Source: Anthracocystis setariae
Lineage: Eukaryota; Basidiomycota; Ustilaginomycetes; Ustilaginales; Ustilaginaceae
DNA: 64,000 nucleotides
NCBI GenBank assembly: GCA_928724745.1
Contig: CAKMXJ010000037.1
Span: 1 to 64,000, forward strand
Reading direction: 5' to 3'
Shown here: positions 17,158 through 28,020 of the stretch, one piece after another
Position numbering within the stretch: the stretch's first letter is position 1
Layout of the letters: each line of letters starts with the position of its first letter
Made by a program: the position numbers and the translations under genes
The notes under the pieces: model-generated
What the model saw: the letters and a program-made list of their open reading frames with translations, nothing else
What the model was told of the DNA's origin: nothing
Databases searched by the model: none

Positions 17158-20100
17158 ATGGTCCAAGCCAACCATCCGACCACCGAGTGGACCAGCTTGC
17201 AGGACATCTTCTATCGACGAACTGAGCTCTACGCACTCACTTGGGGCATCGAAAACCTCGCAGACTATGTGGTCGCAGCCGCCAGCAATGGTGGTCTTAT
17301 CGCACTTATCCGCGATCCCACCCGCCTCGTCTCGCTAGGCAAAGCCTCCTTGCTCAAACCCAAGATTCTCGTCTACACCGCAGCCGGTCAACTCATCGAG
17401 AGCATTCCATGGGATCCTTCGCTCCGAATCATCGCGCTCGATTTCAATGCTCTGGAACAGCTCGTCGTAGTCCTCGAAGAAGGCACCGTTCGCATTTACA
17501 CCCTGCTATCCCCGTGTCCTGCCTCGACCGATCGACCCTCCAATGCCGCAAGCTCGCGCAGCCGCCCTGTCCCCATCGAGGCCACCTCCAACTCCTTCTA
17601 CACGCAGCACTCGCTCGGTACAGAGGCTACAGAGACCGGTGTGATAGAGGCAAAAATTTGGGCAGGAGGTCTGGTGGCCTTTGTTGGTACCCGTCGCTTT
17701 GTTGAGTGGCGCTTTCCAGGGCTTGATGTTGATGCCGAGTCTGGAGAGTACGCCGGAGCCGTCGCTCTGAGTGGCGGCGGCGAACACGGGTTTGCACTCC
17801 CTTCAGCTGATGACGATCTTGTCCAAGCATCAGCTCCAGAGCTGCTTCCACCCTTCGACCAATCACAGACCCAGCTGGGCAACTCTCACACTTCCCCATC
17901 CTCCTGGGCCGTCGTCCCGCCCAGTGTGTCGCAATCCGGCCGTACCACGGTACTCGTTGCACAGGGCGCCACATTGCTCTCTCTTACACGATCGGCTGCT
18001 GGTCCTTCATCCATCGAGACCGCTTGCCAGGACATGCGCCTCTCGAGGGGTCCCTTCCACGTCATTCGTCCCTCCCCCAATGGCAAGCTTCTGGCGCTCA
18101 TGACCGCAGATCTCATTCTCTGGGTGGTAAGTGCCGACTTCTCTCGCAGTCTCAGCGAATTCGACATTCGCTCCAGCGAAGCTTACCAAGACGCCGCCAT
18201 CGTCGATGACCCTTTCCGATCCTTGAATGGAGACGCTGCTTCCTCAGGCACCAAGGGAGGCATAGGAGGCAGTGGTGTCCGGGGGGTCCAGTGGTGCGGC
18301 AACAACGCGATCGCTTTGGCATTTCATGACGAAGTCGTCATGGTCGGACCCTTTGGAGATTCCATCCGCTATCCTTACGGCGGACCCACGCATCTGGTAG
18401 GAGAAGTGGATGGCCTTCGTATCATTGCGTCAGACCGCCACGAGTTTGTTCAGAAAGTGTCCGACGTCTCTAGTCGAGTCTTTCGACCGGGATCCAATGA
18501 CCCGGCGGCGCTCTTGTTCGAAGCGGCCGAGCAATTCAGTGCAAAGAGTAGCAGAGCGGACGAAGGCATCAGAGCCATCCGCAGCAGTCTGCCAGACGCC
18601 GTGGATACCTGTCTTCGAGCTGCTGCGTACGAATGGGACCTCGCCTGGCAGAAACGCCTGCTCAAAGCTGCCTCGTTTGGCAAGAGCTTCGTAGACTTGT
18701 ATGATCCAACCTCTTTCGTCGACATGGCAAGGACCCTGCGTGTCCTCAACGCAGCCCGTAATTATCAGACAGGGATCCCTATTTCCTACGAGCAATATGT
18801 TGCTGTCGGGCCGACAGCGCTGTTGTCGCGGCTGACAGCACAAAATCACCACTTCCTCTCGCTCAAGATCGCTCGCTTCCTTCACATTCGACCGGACCCC
18901 ATCCTCAAGCATTGGGCAAGAGCAAAGATCGCGAGAACGAGGCCTCCGTTGGGAGGCTCGGCAGCTTCAATCTCTGCTGCCGAGGAGCGTCTATGCGATG
19001 AAATTGTAGACAAATTTCGCCTCGCTACCATCCTCAATGAGCAAGTGGGCGAGCTTGGTGGAGATGAGAATGGCGCGCCTGCTGCTACAGCGGATGTTCC
19101 TTCGTCGTCCAAAGCGGTGGGCCCTGCAAACAGCGATGGAGCCGCTTCCATCAGTTTCGCTGGGGTTGCTTGGACTGCATGGAAAGCAGGAAGAGGCAAT
19201 TTGGCCACGCGCTTGCTCGACCACGAGGCTCGGGCTATTGATCAGATCCCTCTGCTGCTCAACATGCGCGAGGACAAGCTTGCGCTCGTCAAGGCGATCG
19301 AGTCAGGAGACACGGATCTGATTTATCATGTGCTATTGCGCCTTAAAAATCAACTTTCTCGCGGTGATTTTTTTCGCATCGTTCAAGCGCCCATCTCGGA
19401 TGCAAGGGTACCAAGCAGCACTTCCGCCTCTGCTTCGGATCGCACGCGAACGACGTCGAAGCTGGCCTCAACACGCCAGTATCTGTCGCTGGCCTCGAAT
19501 CTGCTGGAGTGCTATGCGAAACAGGTGGATCGCGATCTGCTTAAGGATTTCTACTATCAGGACGATCGCCGGACGGATTCGGCTATCTTGACGCTTGAAG
19601 AAGCCAACGCTTTACAGAGTCTTTCCGAAACCGAGCTCACCGATAAGATCTTCAAGCTCAGGATGGCCATGAAGTTCTTCGGCGAGGATAAGGAACGGGT
19701 GTTGGAGGCAAAGGTAAGTAAAGATCGTTCGTTGTCTGAAATCTCGTTTGTGCTCCACTTTCTGACCTGTTTGTGTGCCTGGCTCGGTCCTTGTTTATCT
19801 AGCTCGTTGACGAGCAAATCCGTCTGTTGGCTATCCAGCAAGCTTTGGAAAAGGAAGATGGCCATCGAAGTCAATACACTGGCCTATCACTCAACGAAAC
19901 CATCCGACAGCTACTGTTCCGCAACATGTCCAAAAAGGCAGAGAAGCTTCGGTCCGATTTCACAGTTCCGGACAAGCGATATTGGAACATCAAGCTGGAC
20001 ACTCTCATCCAGAGCAAAGACTGGGATGGCTTGTGGACATTTGGTAAGTCACGCCGGTCCATGGAAGAGAATCCCAGCGCGTAAACTGACCTTGCTTTGC

Positions 20101-20310
20101 TGTTGCATCTCGTCAGCCAACTCGAAACGCTCGCCTGTCGGCTACACACCTTTCATCGTCAAGTTGGTGGAGCACAACCACGTTCAAGAAAGCCTGCGCT
20201 TCGTACCCAAGATCCAGGACAAGAGCGATCGCAACGCGTTCACCGCTTACTTGTCCCGACTGCCCAGTCAGGCCATCGCCAATCAGCTGTCGGACAAGTT
20301 CAGCGAATGA
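17158..20310 (+). CDS. VPS16: VPS16, core subunit of HOPS/CORVET (996 aa, three exons)
   Basis: Exons 17158-19713, 19803-20043 and 20117-20310; introns of 89 and 73 bp with GTAAGT donors and TAG/CAG acceptors. Exon 1 holds the N-terminal WD-like propeller (from FYRRTELYAL...) and the start of the helical C-terminal solenoid (FKLRMAMKFFGEDKERVLEAK). Exon 2 continues with LVDEQIRLLAIQQALEKE and FGK. Exon 3 encodes SPVGYTPFIVKLVEHN, a typical VPS16 end. VPS16 is a scaffold of the tethering complexes that fuse late endosomes and vacuoles. Size is slightly above yeast Vps16 owing to Ser/Ala-rich inserts near 120-145 and 650. The unspliced frame also stays open to 20310 through both introns, but reading introns as coding destroys the conserved C-terminus. 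It ends 132 bp from the convergent WSS1 gene. Confidence 0.92.
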   Translation: MVQANHPTTEWTSLQDIFYRRTELYALTWGIENLADYVVAAASNGGLIALIRDPTRLVSLGKASLLKPKILVYTAAGQLIESIPWDPSLRIIALDFNALEQLVVVLEEGTVRIYTLLSPCPASTDRPSNAASSRSRPVPIEATSNSFYTQHSLGTEATETGVIEAKIWAGGLVAFVGTRRFVEWRFPGLDVDAESGEYAGAVALSGGGEHGFALPSADDDLVQASAPELLPPFDQSQTQLGNSHTSPSSWAVVPPSVSQSGRTTVLVAQGATLLSLTRSAAGPSSIETACQDMRLSRGPFHVIRPSPNGKLLALMTADLILWVVSADFSRSLSEFDIRSSEAYQDAAIVDDPFRSLNGDAASSGTKGGIGGSGVRGVQWCGNNAIALAFHDEVVMVGPFGDSIRYPYGGPTHLVGEVDGLRIIASDRHEFVQKVSDVSSRVFRPGSNDPAALLFEAAEQFSAKSSRADEGIRAIRSSLPDAVDTCLRAAAYEWDLAWQKRLLKAASFGKSFVDLYDPTSFVDMARTLRVLNAARNYQTGIPISYEQYVAVGPTALLSRLTAQNHHFLSLKIARFLHIRPDPILKHWARAKIARTRPPLGGSAASISAAEERLCDEIVDKFRLATILNEQVGELGGDENGAPAATADVPSSSKAVGPANSDGAASISFAGVAWTAWKAGRGNLATRLLDHEARAIDQIPLLLNMREDKLALVKAIESGDTDLIYHVLLRLKNQLSRGDFFRIVQAPISDARVPSSTSASASDRTRTTSKLASTRQYLSLASNLLECYAKQVDRDLLKDFYYQDDRRTDSAILTLEEANALQSLSETELTDKIFKLRMAMKFFGEDKERVLEAKVSKDRSLSEISFVLHFLTCLCAWLGPCLSSSLTSKSVCWLSSKLWKRKMAIEVNTLAYHSTKPSDSYCSATCPKRQRSFGPISQFRTSDIGTSSWTLSSRAKTGMACGHLVSHAGPWKRIPARKLTLLCCCISSANSKRSPVGYTPFIVKLVEHNHVQESLRFVPKIQDKSDRNAFTAYLSRLPSQAIANQLSDKFSE
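19714..19802 (+). other. VPS16 intron 1
   Basis: 89 bp, GTAAGT...TAG, phase 0. Length not divisible by three and no stop in frame with exon 1, so retention would shift the frame after ~29 extra codons. Confidence 0.85.
20044..20116 (+). other. VPS16 intron 2
   Basis: 73 bp, GTAAGT...CAG, phase 1. Splicing restores the FGK-less junction WTF/ANSKRSPVGYTPF, matching the family. Confidence 0.85.
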
Positions 20311-20442
20311 ACAGCACTGTCACGCAAACATTGCCCATCGAGACCTCAAAACTCAAGCGGGGGTTGTGTGCATTGGGGATGGTTAAATCCAACAAATTGC
20401 GTTCTATTCGTGCTGTGATGAATGCCTTAAGGTCTAGAGCGA

Positions 20443-22008
20443 TCATTGGCCGACGATACGAGATCCTTTTGTGGTGGAGCAGGCATCGCACTTGGTTGCA
20501 CCAGCGGGGTTTCGAAGCGTGCAGACTTGGCAGCTCCATTCCTGTGCGGAGGAAGGTGAGGATTGTACAAGCCGACGTTGAGCCGGTGGCCTGCTTGACA
20601 CAACTGGTGGGCTGTCATCATCGGAAGAGAGGATCTCGATCGGATCGTGTCTGGAGTTCTGGACTCGAGTTTTGACGCTTGGGGCTGGATCCTCTGCCGT
20701 CGAGTTGGCGTTGGGCAAGGTCGAGATGGCGCAGAAATCTAGCCAGTCTTCGTCCGTAGAGCGAAGCTTGCCACCTTGTTCGAGCTCGTGTTGGCGGTGG
20801 AGACGCGCTCGATCCAATCTTTGCTGCTCGCTCTCCCTAGTGGCCAGCGTCGAATGTGCCTCGGGATCTGTCTCGCCTTTTACTCGAGCTGCACCGACGG
20901 TTTCCGTGTCCTGTTTGCTCCGAGAAGCCGATGAGTTATCTGCAGTGTTTGCTTCATCTTCAGAGGAGTCGTCGAAGCGTATGATTAAACCGCCATGGAT
21001 GGTATCCTTCTCGTCCTCTGTCTCGCTTTCTGTCCCGGTGCTGTCCTCTTCTTTGATGGCATGACTGCTACTGGCCGATGAGATCGAGCCTGCAGACCGT
21101 GTCTTTTCATCACCCTCGCGTGAGGGCCAAAAGGAGCCCTGCGCATGGACCTTGGCTTCGGTATCCTCTGCCTTCAGGGCGTCGAAGCGTCGTTGGGCAG
21201 CTTGAGCGCGAAGTTCTCTCGCCGAAGCGGTCTGGGTACGCTTTCGAAAAGTCGAATTGACATCCTGCTTGTACGATGAGCTAGACGCAGATGCTGGCGG
21301 AAGATGATTGTTGCCATCGACGCGGGAGCCGTTGCCTGGCAATGGAGCCTGCATGCGTCGGCCGCCCTTGGCGTTTGGTGCAGTTTGCGCGCCCGTATGA
21401 AGACTGGGTCCGCGGAAGCCTGGTTTGCGGGATTGGGAAGCGGCCGTGGTGCGCCGCCGCTTTCGAGCTCGGCTTTTGGCTTGCTTGCTTCGGAAGGCGC
21501 CACCACAAGAGTATTCGGGCAAACCTTGAAGCGAGTTGATGCCACTGCCTGCGACAAATACATTGTCCTGAAGACGCTGCCCCGCCGACCAGAACCCATC
21601 GCCGTAGTAGCCTCGCGACTGAAGCTGTCTGCATTCGTTGCGAAGTTCGCCATCAAGTTTGCCATGTTGGGACGGGATATGGTTCATGTACTTGATATGA
21701 GCCAACTCATGACAAAAGACCATGAGCACCCATTGCAGAGGAGCAAATGAGCCATCTTGGCGTCTTAGGACCAGCTCGACTGTTTCGCCGTTGTTCCAAT
21801 TTCGTCCAGCGAATTCGCGATTCCATTCGAATTCCTCCAGCGAGTTGATCTGGAATCCATGCTTCTTCATGACTGGCTGCACCTGGGCTGCCAGCTGAAG
21901 CAGCCGATGGCGTGCCTGTTCGCTATCAGCATATTGAGGCAATGCTGTGATGTAGTTGATGTGCTTGTTCCGTGAGGTGTCCGGGTCGTTCAACCGAAGA
22001 TGGACCAT
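20443..22008 (-). CDS. WSS1: WSS1-like DNA-protein crosslink metalloprotease (521 aa)
   Basis: The N-terminal WLM/SprT-like domain spans ~1-165: GRNWNNGETVELVLR then HELAHIKYMNH, giving zinc ligands His100, His104 and His110 with Glu101 as general base. A lysine/arginine-rich segment follows (KSRARKRRR near 185). The middle is disordered, acidic and Ser-rich. Near 455-470, DPIEILSSDDD looks like a SUMO-interacting motif. The C-terminus is a RanBP2-type zinc finger (WSCQVCTLRNPAGATKC, Cys493, 496, 507, 510). Wss1/SPRTN-type proteases cleave proteins covalently trapped on DNA, with SUMO and Cdc48 as partners. Domain order and length match fungal Wss1. Convergent with VPS16. Confidence 0.93.
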   Translation of the reverse strand: MVHLRLNDPDTSRNKHINYITALPQYADSEQARHRLLQLAAQVQPVMKKHGFQINSLEEFEWNREFAGRNWNNGETVELVLRRQDGSFAPLQWVLMVFCHELAHIKYMNHIPSQHGKLDGELRNECRQLQSRGYYGDGFWSAGQRLQDNVFVAGSGINSLQGLPEYSCGGAFRSKQAKSRARKRRRTTAASQSRKPGFRGPSLHTGAQTAPNAKGGRRMQAPLPGNGSRVDGNNHLPPASASSSSYKQDVNSTFRKRTQTASARELRAQAAQRRFDALKAEDTEAKVHAQGSFWPSREGDEKTRSAGSISSASSSHAIKEEDSTGTESETEDEKDTIHGGLIIRFDDSSEDEANTADNSSASRSKQDTETVGAARVKGETDPEAHSTLATRESEQQRLDRARLHRQHELEQGGKLRSTDEDWLDFCAISTLPNANSTAEDPAPSVKTRVQNSRHDPIEILSSDDDSPPVVSSRPPAQRRLVQSSPSSAQEWSCQVCTLRNPAGATKCDACSTTKGSRIVGQ

Positions 22009-23424
22009 CGTTGTTGGCTTCCTTGAAATCTTGTTGATCTCACCATATCGCTGGCATGTCTGTCCTCAAATCAATGGTGACTCGTCTTGCCACGATCGCG
22101 AAGAAGGCGCAGTGTAGCGGAAAGGAGGAGTTTGATGCCATCTTCGGTCGTGGTCACGAAAGCATGCGTTCAAGCTGAGCTCAAATGGTTTTGTGGAGGT
22201 CGGCTCTCGACTCGAGAAAAAAACCATGGTGCAGCATCGATCTAACAAGTTCATGCGGCTTGCGCGCCCAACCCGCAGGGCCAACTACAAAAATCGGTTG
22301 TGTGACGCTCACAAAGGAGATCGATCCCACCTAGCTTCAAGAATGCGGTATTGTGTCGACCCTACAGCGATATAGTACGACCCAATTCCGAAGATGGTCG
22401 AGGGTGAAAAAGGGCAATGAGTCCACTGCTATCGACGTTGCTCCCTTCGCTAAGGGAAGAGTGCAGAATGCCACCAATGAGCAGGCCGAGCACTTTACTT
22501 TGGACTCTGACGGCTAGGAAGCTGTGCTGGTCGCGCGGACCCAAAGGTTCAGACAGAAGTGGCCTTGCGCAGCCGCAACACCAGCATCCCTAATTGCGAA
22601 CTTGTGCAACTTCCTGGAAGCGAGCTTTCGCTTCCGACCATCAAGTCCAGTTCAAACCGTCCAGGTGGTCTCCCTCCCAATGGTGAAGGCACGGCATAGT
22701 GTACACAAGTTCGAAAAAGAAAGAACGAATTCCAAGCAGCACCACTGAAACCTCCTCATTCAGATCAAGTCAAAATGGAAGAACGAGGCGTCCAGATGCA
22801 GGGACCCGGTCTCGGCTAGACAGCAGACTTCGGTAAGAAAGCATATCCAGGATAGCAGGGCGCCTTTGAAATGGTTACATCGCACGTTGTCGTACAGTAT
22901 AATATGTTGCAGGCCCGAATGCGATCCACACAAACACACGATGGCACGGTCTTGCAGCTGCTCTACTGCACCAAACGATATCATATCAAATGGAAACAAG
23001 GCGACAAGATTGCAGCTGCAAAATCCAAGTGCTGTATGAATGAGAAACAGGAATTGCAAGCGGCGGTCAAGTGAGACAATTTATCGAAACTTCCAGGTGA
23101 GAAAATCACATGTCCGGTGTCCATTTTCGGAAAACAAGTAGTTTGCCTTTTTCTCATGGTTGATTGCTAACTAAGTTCGGTACCTGCCTTGGCGGCGGCG
23201 TGGCGACTCGATGTCTTCTCGGAACTAATTACTGAACCCAAGAAAGCGGCCCAGAAAGGAGGCCGGCCACTTTGCAAACGCAACAAGCCATCTTTGCTAT
23301 GCTGCAACCGAGGATTGTGCCGTTCAGCTGGAATCTCTATAGCGGCGCGTGCAATGGCTCTGATCATCCATTTCGCTTCAGGTCGCCACTTTGGACGTTG
23401 ATAGGCGCGCGCCGGGTTGACTTC

Positions 23425-23453
23425 GCTTTAGCTTGCTCGACCTGAGCTAAAGC
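23425..23453. repeat. Perfect 9-bp inverted repeat
   Basis: GCTTTAGCT and AGCTAAAGC separated by 11 bp, in a G/C-rich patch. Could be a dimeric protein site or chance. Confidence 0.4.
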
Positions 23454-24666
23454 CAAGCGAGATCGCATGCGATGCGCTTCCTTTCCACCATTTGCTCTCA
23501 AGCACTCTGCCACCTCCTCCGCAAGTCCATCTGATCAATACTAGACTCGTTGCCTACAGTACATCGCTCCGTGGCCCCTGGCCTCTCGATCAAATACTTA
23601 AATACTAGCACGCCTTTCTTCACATGACTGGCAAGTAGATGGCTCCCCACATAAACTAGACCCGTAGTGCCCTCATCTAGCCCGACACGCGTGCGGCTCC
23701 GAGCCTACCAGCCCTCTGCATTGTCACAGTTAAATGGGGTTCATGGTGAGAAACATGTTTCGTCCTTTCTTCACACTAAAGATGACTTGCGAGCAAAATG
23801 TCCTCGGCAAAAGTGAACCGCGATCGAAAGCGAGATGCCGTGCTTAAGCGGCGGCGAGCTCGTATGACTGTCCAAGGTTGCTCGGATGCATCGCTCAATT
23901 AACGTCAGCAGCGACTTCGATGCATGCAAGTCGAAGGGCGGCGGACTCAAGAGCGGCGAATCGGGCCGGCAAGGAAATGCCAGGCCGATTAGTTTCCTAG
24001 CAAGCCAAGCACCCGACATCGTCTGAGTAGATGCTTGTTCGAAAAGCCAAAGCCAAATCCAAACCTCGGTTCGTGGGGACTCTTTCGAGCACTCGCCGCT
24101 TCATAAGGCGAACCTGCATTCTAATCCCCTGCCGGTAAGCAACAAGGTCGGTGGCGGAGCATAGGATGGCATCTAAGAAAAGGCGATAGCTTCGGGCCTG
24201 CCGATTTAGAAAGGCTTGCCGATTCAGAGCTGTGGCGATGCCTCTGGGACGGGATGGTTAGCGGTGCAGCTCGCAACCTTGTTTTTCTTCTTTTGACTCT
24301 TTTGCGTCGATTCACTTTTGCGCGAGCAGACGTGCACCACCGACTATCCGTGCCTCCGCAAATTCGACAACTCGGCTGAATCACACAAGCGAGCCTTTCG
24401 GGCCATAGAACGCGCTGTGGAATCCGTCTCGAACAACAAGTTCTTCCGGGTTCGGCGGTTTTTTTTATTTTTTTGGGACGCCCTTCTGTTCTGTTTCTTC
24501 CTAAGCACAGTACCCCGTCCGGTAGTGAACTCACACGCCCCGCTTTTGGTCGTACTATACAGTACTCGGATATAACAAAATGATTGCAAGGGTGCGTGTG
24601 TAGAATTGGCGATGCGAGGAGGTGGTTTGCAGAGTGAAAAAACGTCGCGGGTCGCATCTTGGGTTT

Positions 24667-24667
<1 letters not shown>

Positions 24668-24731
<64 letters not shown>
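24668..24731. repeat. Poly-T run of 64 bases
   Basis: An uninterrupted T homopolymer, the longest in the window. No target duplication or retroposed sequence is evident beside it. Exact length is likely unreliable in any assembly. Confidence 0.9.
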
Positions 24732-27700
24732 CCCATATCCCCCAACGCTGACCGTGTACTGTACCCGACACCGGTCAAATCTCCTTGCTTTACGGTCGCT
24801 GGAATGTAGCAACCATGCAGCCCCTCCATAGGCGAGACGCAACAGCTGATGAGATGCATTCAACACAATCGCTTCTGTGATCTCGGGTAGAGCATGAACA
24901 GTGGAGCACCAAGTGCACCATCCAACCCTCTCCGCCATCGTTTCTTTGCCCGGTTTACGCTTGGGACCATGATGGTGGAAGCCAGACTTAGGCAGACTCA
25001 ATCCGGACTGCTGCGTTGCATCTGGCTAAAGGTGGTGCCGCTCTTGTCCTTGCATTGACTCGATCGTTGTCGGATTCGATTGTCGCACCATGCTTACACG
25101 TCGGAGGTTCCGACGGACCTTGCAGTCGGTGCAAGTCGTTCCTACTCAGACTCGGGCAGCAGAAACAGCCTACGAGATTCAATATGCAGACTCGTGGGAG
25201 TGTTTCTTCTGCGCTGCAATCACACACCACCACATACGGCACTGAATCAGAAATGCCGTCGTACTCAAGAGTTTGTGCATTGTGTACTTTGCTGGCTCGA
25301 AATCTTCACTCTCTGCAGTGATTCCCTTCTATTTGCAGCGATAACCGACGTCATTTTCGAGCCCCGACAGAACAGATCAGTACTGTACAGTTCTTGCAGT
25401 GTGCCTGACTGCTACAGAAAGAAAACGGGATTTTTGTGTGAAAAAGGACGACGACGAGCATGAATTTGCTAAAACTCAGCTAGCTCACAGCAGATCATCG
25501 CTCCCACGATCTGGCAGTAGACGCAGCGGTCCTTTTGCGCTCTTTACACTCCCAAACTGCACCTTCTTTCCAAGCCCAATATGATCTTCTACCACTACTG
25601 CATCTATTCTCCGCTCTGCTCTAATGCAAAGTCAGCCTCTGGAACTTGCAGCCACAATGGAAAACGTAAAAGAACTCAGACCGGATTCGATGCTTCACCT
25701 GCATTGGCCCAACGGCAAGCCCTTGTTTCACTTGCATCCATCAATGCACATCATTCCGATCCATCGCCTTGACCACTTTGCCGATTGCCTCTGAGCCTCT
25801 TTCGTAAGCAACTGTGCTGTCCTGAGCTGAGCTGAATTGTGCGATGAGAATTAGGGGACAAAAATGATTGTTCTTGGCTGCTACTGCACTTTCTCTGTTG
25901 CAGAACGCTTTGACGTTGCGACGTTGATAGCCGGCATCGCTGGTGCCAAAAGATCGCTTCGATTTCTATTTCCGCTCGTCTCAGCTTGTCAAGAGATCCA
26001 TGACAAGGCCAAACTAACCACACCATCCTGTGCTTCGAGCAACTATCACGTGCGATGATCGGAAACCGTAAGTGCGTCAGACAGAATACCGGATTGCATT
26101 GGACGCTCAGGGTTGGGTCGCTGAAGAAACCGTCGTCTGCTGTATGCGATCAGTGTAGTCTGCCACTACTGCATCTATATTGTTCAATCTAATAATTGCT
26201 TTTCCAGGTGACCTGGCTTCAGCTGGACGGACGGACGGACGGACGTCTTTGCAGCTGCGCTCCAGAACATTTGAGTCCCCGAAGGCGTTTTGGTGGTCCC
26301 TCTTGACAACCAAACACGGAGTAAACTCAGTCATGACAGTACAGTAGAGTACGATACAGTACTGACTGAATGTTGCAGGACTCTATCTATCTGAGTTAAC
26401 TATGATTGTTATGGTGCTTGCCCTTCAATCATCATTCAGACTCGACATGTGAGCACCCCTTTGATGCATATCGGCTGTTCCGCTGTTTGTTCCCCTGCAA
26501 CCCGCTGTCGCGCATCTTCTGCCTCCCTCCCCCCTTGCGAAGGCTTCCATGTCAAATCCAGCCAACGTGCATGCTGCCTTCCAGTGCTTTCCGTTTCCCT
26601 CGTCGAAGTCGCATCGCCCTGACTGTGAATGTGATTCTGCAAGCTTGACGGTCCTTGAATCCGATGTCCCACAGCCTGCAACGGTCGCAGCCCGAGTAAT
26701 GCTTTGTGCCGCTTGATCGCTTGCCTCGTTGACCTCGTCATGCCGCGGCCAATCCGACTCGTTTGACGTCGCGTGCATCTATCCATCTTTCTCACCGTCA
26801 ATCTCGCTCCCTTCTTGACCCTCACCTCTGCATCCTCCTTCCTTCCTTGGCAGCTTACACTCTTTCGCCCGCCATCTTGGACTGTTGTTTCGTTGATCGA
26901 CCTACGGCAAATCGTCTTCTCCTCGACGCCGACTCATGCCTCCGACATCACAGCTTTGCCTCGGCGTGGACTCGCTCTAAATCTGTGCTGTGTCAATCTG
27001 TGACACCTGTCACACTTTGTCAGCCTGTTGATTGCCGTCTCCTTCGACCGCTTCTTGAAAAAGCCCGCCATCATCGCGAGCGAGCTGGGACGCGTCGGGC
27101 GTGTCGCCACCGTCGCTACTGCTCGGCGAGCCTTCGTCTGGAGGACTACTTTTGTTTGGCACCCACAGGTCTGGATTCTTTTCTCTGGGGAATGCCCAGT
27201 AGCTTCGACTTAGACATCTTTGTCCGTGTTTCGGGCCGGCCGATCTCCCGCTTTTAGCTCACATTGTGTCTCACGTCGAGTTGAAACCTTTGCCTCTTGG
27301 TGTTCTCACTTTCTTCTTGTACTGACTGCAGATCGATCAGCTGCGCTGGTGTCGGGAACATCCGAACGATTACAGGAGGCGCGACTTTCTTCCCAAACCG
27401 AGCACCAGTCGCCAGAACATCGGCTCAGCGCATTGGTTCGCCCTATACGCTTCTGTTCAAGCACGTGCAACGATCTTTAGCGGGTACAAGATCATCATTT
27501 CCCTGCTTTGCTGGTTCTTCGAGCTCAGCATATCCAACTGCAAAAGTATCCGACCGCATTCCACCTCTACAACCCACTCGAATAGACTCTCAGTGATCTC
27601 GTTTGGCCCAAACTCCATGGCCATCGTTTGGTAGGGTCTGTTGACTTGATTGAGTATAGTCTTCGGTCGACTCTGCTGCAGCGTGACGAGCGAATCTTCT

Positions 27701-28020
27701 TCGAGCGCAGTGCCACAGCGAATGTCGGCTTGCGAATATCTTTCCAGCAGTCCGATCCCACATTGCCCTTCACACCACTTCCTCAGACCACTCGAGCGAT
27801 CCAAACGGTACGCCATCACCCAGCCTCATAAGCTCCTGCGCCGGTGCCCAGCCGGCCTTCAGGCAGGCCCTTTGCAAGCAACCATACTGGCCCTCATCAT
27901 CATCAACTCAACGCCGGTGCCGATGTCAGCTTTGATCTAAGCAACTCTCATTCCGCCTCCAGCTCCTTCCTAGAGCTGTCAAGCAATTCCGAATCCGCAT
28001 CGCTGGATCTTGTCGCTGGT

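Larger units (their letters stand above)
22009..28020. other. Six-kb non-coding stretch upstream of the GATA factor gene
   Basis: No frame with recognisable domains on either strand. Features: perfect inverted repeat GCTTTAGCT/AGCTAAAGC at 23425-23453; a 64-T run at 24668-24731; GTAC palindrome clusters near 24552, 25379 and 26335-26366; a (GGAC)n run at about 26224-26246. From about 26420 to 28000 the plus strand becomes C/T-rich with long pyrimidine stretches, suggesting the promoter and a long 5' leader of the GATA gene. A leader intron or an upstream coding exon cannot be excluded. Confidence 0.5.

Noticed and set aside
24121..24771. 216-codon frame containing a poly-Lys run
   Set aside because: The run is the poly-T tract read on the other strand; not a protein.
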